Of a stretch of DNA of 27,967 bases, positions 24,885 to 27,967 are shown piece after piece. A program made the position numbers and the translations under genes. The notes beneath the pieces are model-generated. The model made no database searches. It saw nothing but the letters and a program-made list of their open reading frames with translations, and was not told the origin of the DNA. Each line of letters starts with the position of its first letter. Position 1 is the stretch's first letter. Origin of the DNA: Candidatus Heimdallarchaeota archaeon (GTDB lineage Archaea; Asgardarchaeota; Heimdallarchaeia; JABLTI01); the NCBI GenBank assembly GCA_019894765.1, contig JAGXNT010000076.1, forward strand, positions 1 through 27,967. Direction: 5' to 3'.

Positions 24885-25268
24885 ATGACCATGAATTTTG
24901 TTTCACAAATTAGCTTTCTATATTATCGTGATTTAGCAAAAGCTGTCAAGTTTTATGAAGAAATTTTTGATTTTGAGTTGGTAGTTGACCAAAACTGGGC
25001 TAAAATTTACAAAGTAACTAGTGGTGCTCACATTGGTTTGGTAGATGAGAAGAGAGGAACTTTCAAATGGCAAAAAGAAAAAACAGTTATGATCACACTC
25101 GTGACTGCTAAAGCAGATGAAGTCGATGCTTGGTATGATAATTTAAAACAATATAAGAGTGTGAAATTTCTTTCAGAACCCAAGGATCATAAAGAGATAA
25201 ATATTCGGTGTTTTATCTTTGAGGATCCAGAAGGCTATGTTATAGAGATTCAGCATTTCTATGACTAA
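24885..25268 (+). CDS. VOC-fold (glyoxalase/bleomycin-resistance superfamily) protein
   Basis: About 127 residues, two beta-alpha-beta-beta-beta units of the vicinal oxygen chelate fold. The first has ISFLYYRDLAKAVKFYEEIFDFEL, the second ends CFIFEDPEGYVIEIQHF. The C-terminal glutamate (E in IEIQ) is in the usual metal-ligand place. The first-strand His typical of metal-using members is replaced by hydrophobic and aromatic residues, and the middle His/Glu is not obvious. It may therefore bind a ligand without the usual metal chemistry. ATG 24885 and ATG 24891 are both possible; a TATA-like ATTTTTTAAT at 24851-24860 fits a leaderless transcript. Function is unknown; a terminator bounds the gene on each side. 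Confidence 0.85.
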   Translation: MTMNFVSQISFLYYRDLAKAVKFYEEIFDFELVVDQNWAKIYKVTSGAHIGLVDEKRGTFKWQKEKTVMITLVTAKADEVDAWYDNLKQYKSVKFLSEPKDHKEINIRCFIFEDPEGYVIEIQHFYD

Positions 25269-25280
25269 TTTATTTCTTTG

Positions 25281-25327
25281 AAAACCTTAATATTATTTTA
25301 TAACCATAAAATATACAAAGGTTTTTT
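25281..25327 (+). terminator. Composite two-tier terminator after the VOC gene
   Basis: An inner perfect stem, TATTTTAT (25294-25301) with ATAAAATA (25306-25313) around AACC, sits inside an outer perfect stem, AAAACCTT (25281-25288) with AAGGTTTT (25318-25325). A T-run closes it. It ends about 60 bases before the pgk start. Confidence 0.75.
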
Positions 25328-25388
25328 AAAATTAGTTTGATACTTTCCATCAAAAAGCGCATAAAAAAATCTAAGTGAGGTATACATC

Positions 25389-26747
25389 ATGTCGGAAGCA
25401 GTGTATCAGAAAATAATTGAAGAATATTCTTTTGAAAACATGAAGAAAAAAAGCTCAGGACTTGTTGGCGTTCGTGTAGATATTAATAGTCCATTAAGTA
25501 TTGAGAAATTTGAAGGGAAAACCTACAAAAGAGTGGTTAAGAGTCCTAGGATGGACGTTTGTGCAGAAACAATCATACGATTAACAAAAATGGGTTATGT
25601 TCCAATAATTTTTGCCCATCAAGGTAGATGGACAAAAGATGGTCCAGATGAAAGCTGTATTTCACTAAAATCCCATGCAGATATGTTAGATGGTATGCTA
25701 CATAATATTAATGTTCATTTCTTTGATGATCCAATATTAACTCAATCAGAATATGATTTTCTTGGGTTTTCACCAGGAGATGCTGTAGTTCTTGAGAATT
25801 CACGGATGGAAATGATTCCCGAAATTGGAAATATGGAAAGTAATTTAGCTGAAGGGAGAAAAATTTTCAACAAAGTCTTTGATTCCATATTAGATTATTA
25901 TGTGTTAGATGCATTTCCAACATCTCATAGAACAACTACTACCATGGCTCCAGTTTTTGACAACACTCCAATTTTGTTTGGACCTGAATTCAAAAAAGAA
26001 TTCAATGAGATTACTAAAATTCGAAAACGATTACTTTCTGCTCAACCAATTATGTTTGGTTTTGGTGGAGCAAAATTCGATAAATTAGATAATATGAAGA
26101 AAATTCTTGAGAGAAAAAATGTCATTGCCTTTTTTGGCGGTATACCAGCTCAACTCTTGTTGCGAGCACAAGGTCACTCACTAGGTCGGAAAAACAATGA
26201 ATACTTGGCAAACAAAGGAGTCGATGTTGCTAAAGAGCTACTCGATGTCATGAAGACTGGCGCTGATTGTTATTTGCCGATAGACTTTACAGTTAAAATA
26301 GGTGAAACTGGAAGAACAATACGAACATTAAGTATTGCAGATGTAGCAAAATATGACGACGGATACATTCTAGATATTGGTGATCATACTGTAAATTATT
26401 TCATAAATGATATAATTCTCTCTATTCTCTCAACTCCAAAAGGACAAATTATCAATAATATTAATGGTTTAAAGGAATTTGAATGGCTCTTCATTCAAGG
26501 AGGACCTTTTGGTAAGGTTGATGAGTATGGGTTGAATACTTTACCTTTCATGGCTCGACTACTAAAGAAAGATTTGAATATCACTATCCTTGGTGGTGAT
26601 TCTGCTGCATATATGCGGACGAGTGGTTTTGGTGATGCCATAAACTTGATTCTAAGTGGTGGTGCTGCTTTATCCTATCTTGCATACGGTAGGATAAAAT
26701 GTATTGATGATAATCCAACTTTTGAATCCGATCTAAAAAAGAAGTGA
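25389..26747 (+). CDS. pgk: Phosphoglycerate kinase (archaeal type)
   Basis: 452 residues, slightly longer than typical archaeal Pgk; it converts 3-phosphoglycerate and ATP to 1,3-bisphosphoglycerate in glycolysis or gluconeogenesis. The N-domain substrate motifs are VRVDINSP (28-35), HQGR (77-80), LENSR (135-139) and DAFPTSHR (174-181). The hinge and nucleotide motifs are GFGGAKFDKL (224-233), YILDIGDHTV, FIQGGPFG, LGGDSAAYM (401-409) and SGGAALSYL (423-431). These last two depart from the canonical GGGDS and GGGAS, having one glycine fewer. The lysine of GGAK is retained. The ATG at 25389 has GAGGT seven bases upstream. It stands as a single-gene unit, bounded by the upstream terminator and a convergent gene. 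Confidence 0.93.
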   Translation: MSEAVYQKIIEEYSFENMKKKSSGLVGVRVDINSPLSIEKFEGKTYKRVVKSPRMDVCAETIIRLTKMGYVPIIFAHQGRWTKDGPDESCISLKSHADMLDGMLHNINVHFFDDPILTQSEYDFLGFSPGDAVVLENSRMEMIPEIGNMESNLAEGRKIFNKVFDSILDYYVLDAFPTSHRTTTTMAPVFDNTPILFGPEFKKEFNEITKIRKRLLSAQPIMFGFGGAKFDKLDNMKKILERKNVIAFFGGIPAQLLLRAQGHSLGRKNNEYLANKGVDVAKELLDVMKTGADCYLPIDFTVKIGETGRTIRTLSIADVAKYDDGYILDIGDHTVNYFINDIILSILSTPKGQIINNINGLKEFEWLFIQGGPFGKVDEYGLNTLPFMARLLKKDLNITILGGDSAAYMRTSGFGDAINLILSGGAALSYLAYGRIKCIDDNPTFESDLKKK

Positions 26748-26785
26748 AAGTAATCTTTAAGAAAAATTCGTAAAAACAATAAAGG

Positions 26786-26811
26786 AAAAAAAACAAAACA
26801 TTGATTTTCTT
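26786..26811 (-). terminator. T-run after citG
   Basis: On the minus strand, the sequence after the TGA at 26812-26814 reads through TCAATGTTTTG to a run of eight T (26786-26793 as A on the plus strand). No stem is seen. Confidence 0.4.
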
Positions 26812-27741
26812 TCAGCGTCTACTTTTATCCGGTTCTGTTAAGAAATGCAGCATTAATGCAACAGCTAACAAATCTGCACATCCGCCAGGACTAATATTCT
26901 GACTAATGAATTCTTGATCTAATTCATTTACTCTTTCTAACCAAGTGTCACTGTATGCATCTTCACTTAATAAGAGTTTATTCGCTTCATTTCGAACCCA
27001 TGTTAAAGTATCTGTTCCATGACGTGCGAGGATATTTGTATCATCTACTCGAGTCATCAAGAATAATAAAGCCATTATCATTCCTCTTTCCATAGGAATT
27101 TCACTTGCTATAGCTTTAGTTATGACTTGGTATGCCGCATCAGCATGCGGAAATCCCTTTTCAGCTTCTCCTCTTATACCAGTTATTCCTGTATCTAAGA
27201 ATACAAACTCACCTGCCGATATTTTTGACTCGTTTTTATCCATCTGAATTAATTCGCGTTGTACAATTCCTTTGGTTATTCCTTGTACAATAGCTAAGAT
27301 TCTAGCTGCTTTCAAATCTCCTGTTTCTCGCATGGAAATATACCCAGCTGCAGTAGCTATAAGCATTCCACTAAAAATAAGTCCCTTCTGTGTGTTGATA
27401 TTCCCTGTTGCGAGGAACATTTCTTCCTCTGCTGAGAGACCAATTGATCGGAGTTTTGGTAATAAGTCCTCTAAATCTCCTCTGTGATCAATAGCTAATT
27501 GCGCTACAACAGCCATGAAGTGAGAAATCGATGCAGTGCTCAACATGAAAGTGGAAATATCCATGTCTTTATGAGCACCAGAATTGTATCGGTCAACAAG
27601 ACCAGGTTTTGGTGTGCATATTGCTTCTAAGAGAATTGCTTTAGTGATAGCTGTTCCAATCTTAAAAGCTGTAGGTTGAATTAACATTCCTTTCATATAC
27701 TTATTTCTTACAGTATTATCATACGTAATCCGTTCGGACAT
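26812..27741 (-). CDS. citG: Triphosphoribosyl-dephospho-CoA synthase family (CitG/MdcB-like)
   Basis: 309 residues. Family motifs are in order: TPKPGLVDRYNSGAHKDMD (residues ~43-61), GLSAEEEMFLATG, NTQKGLIFSGML (116-127), GIRGEAEKGFP, DDTNILARHG and ISPGGCADLLA near the C-terminus. In bacteria the enzyme makes the prosthetic-group precursor of citrate or malonate decarboxylase acyl carrier proteins. No citrate lyase or decarboxylase genes are here, and archaeal homologues have no established role that I can confirm. The canonical NTHKG histidine is Q in this protein. ATG 27741 has GTGAT four bases upstream; the in-frame GTG 27750 overlaps that site. GTATATGAA on the minus strand near 27757-27765 is a plausible TATA box. 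Confidence 0.88.
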   Translation of the reverse strand: MSERITYDNTVRNKYMKGMLIQPTAFKIGTAITKAILLEAICTPKPGLVDRYNSGAHKDMDISTFMLSTASISHFMAVVAQLAIDHRGDLEDLLPKLRSIGLSAEEEMFLATGNINTQKGLIFSGMLIATAAGYISMRETGDLKAARILAIVQGITKGIVQRELIQMDKNESKISAGEFVFLDTGITGIRGEAEKGFPHADAAYQVITKAIASEIPMERGMIMALLFLMTRVDDTNILARHGTDTLTWVRNEANKLLLSEDAYSDTWLERVNELDQEFISQNISPGGCADLLAVALMLHFLTEPDKSRR

Positions 27742-27801
27742 ATTGATCACAACTCTAGTTTATTCATATACTACTAGTGACATACAAATTTTTCTAATAA
27801 A

Positions 27802-27867
27802 ACAATGTTGATTGATTTCAAAATATAATTATTTACCCTTCTAATTAAATACAATGTTGAAATCAAT
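27802..27867. repeat. Paired direct and inverted repeats near the right edge
   Basis: ACAATGTTGA occurs at 27802-27811 and again at 27851-27860. In addition ATTGATTTCAA (27811-27821) is the perfect inverted complement of TTGAAATCAAT (27857-27867). The first lies about 60 bases upstream of the citG start. The rest of 27868-27967 is AT-rich, without a gene I can see. Confidence 0.55.
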
Positions 27868-27967
27868 GAAAAATTCATAAAACAAAACATATTGCTATTG
27901 AAAGAAGCCAAAGTACAACAATGAAACAACAATTATAATGTATGACTCTATAATTAATAACATAATA

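Overview
The window is AT-rich and gene-dense and looks archaeal. Evidence: a phosphoglycerate kinase of the archaeal type, a fused formaldehyde-activating enzyme/hexulose-phosphate synthase, a HerA-type ATPase, TATA-like boxes at archaeal distances, and Shine-Dalgarno sites of the GGTGAT/GAGGT type. Several genes appear to use TTG starts preceded by such a site. An Asgard or related archaeon is a reasonable guess, but no rRNA or lineage marker here proves it. I see no tRNA, rRNA, CRISPR array, transposase or integrase.

Layout. (1) 1-9504, all on the minus strand, is a carbohydrate locus. In transcription order it has a GPH-type sugar transporter, a TIM-barrel sugar isomerase, a family 38 alpha-mannosidase, and a large GNAT acetyltransferase fused to beta-rich glycan-enzyme-like domains. 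Beyond a terminator lies the N-terminal part of a secreted CBM9-like protein that runs off the left edge. (2) 9629-13135 holds an alpha/beta hydrolase, a GNAT acetyltransferase and a HerA-like ATPase. (3) 13278-15055, minus strand, encodes three small cysteine-containing membrane proteins. Two are paralogues with cysteines spaced exactly every four residues. (4) 15192-17281 has a small unknown protein and a complete PHP-containing family X DNA polymerase, followed by a 423-base stretch with no convincing gene. (5) 17705-20342 has a DUF202 membrane protein, fae-hps and a glycerophosphodiester phosphodiesterase. (6) 20471-22969 is a tandem pair of bactofilin-like beta-helix proteins built from 17-residue repeats, SAGM in one and VGGT in the other, driven by duplicated promoters with a GTCACA/TGTGAC dyad. 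(7) 23065-24780 has a small secreted anchored protein and a membrane protein with an outside domain and cytoplasmic HEAT repeats. (8) 24885-27741 has a VOC-fold protein, phosphoglycerate kinase and a CitG-type triphosphoribosyl-dephospho-CoA synthase.

How the genes work together. Region 1 reads as uptake and intracellular breakdown of a mannose-containing compound. Fae-Hps and Pgk belong to central carbon metabolism, with pentose synthesis by the reverse ribulose monophosphate route expected. The most novel material is the CxxxC-periodic membrane proteins, the duplicated beta-helix pair with its shared promoter architecture, and the acetyltransferase-glycan fusion. Most transcription units end in a recognisable hairpin plus T-run.
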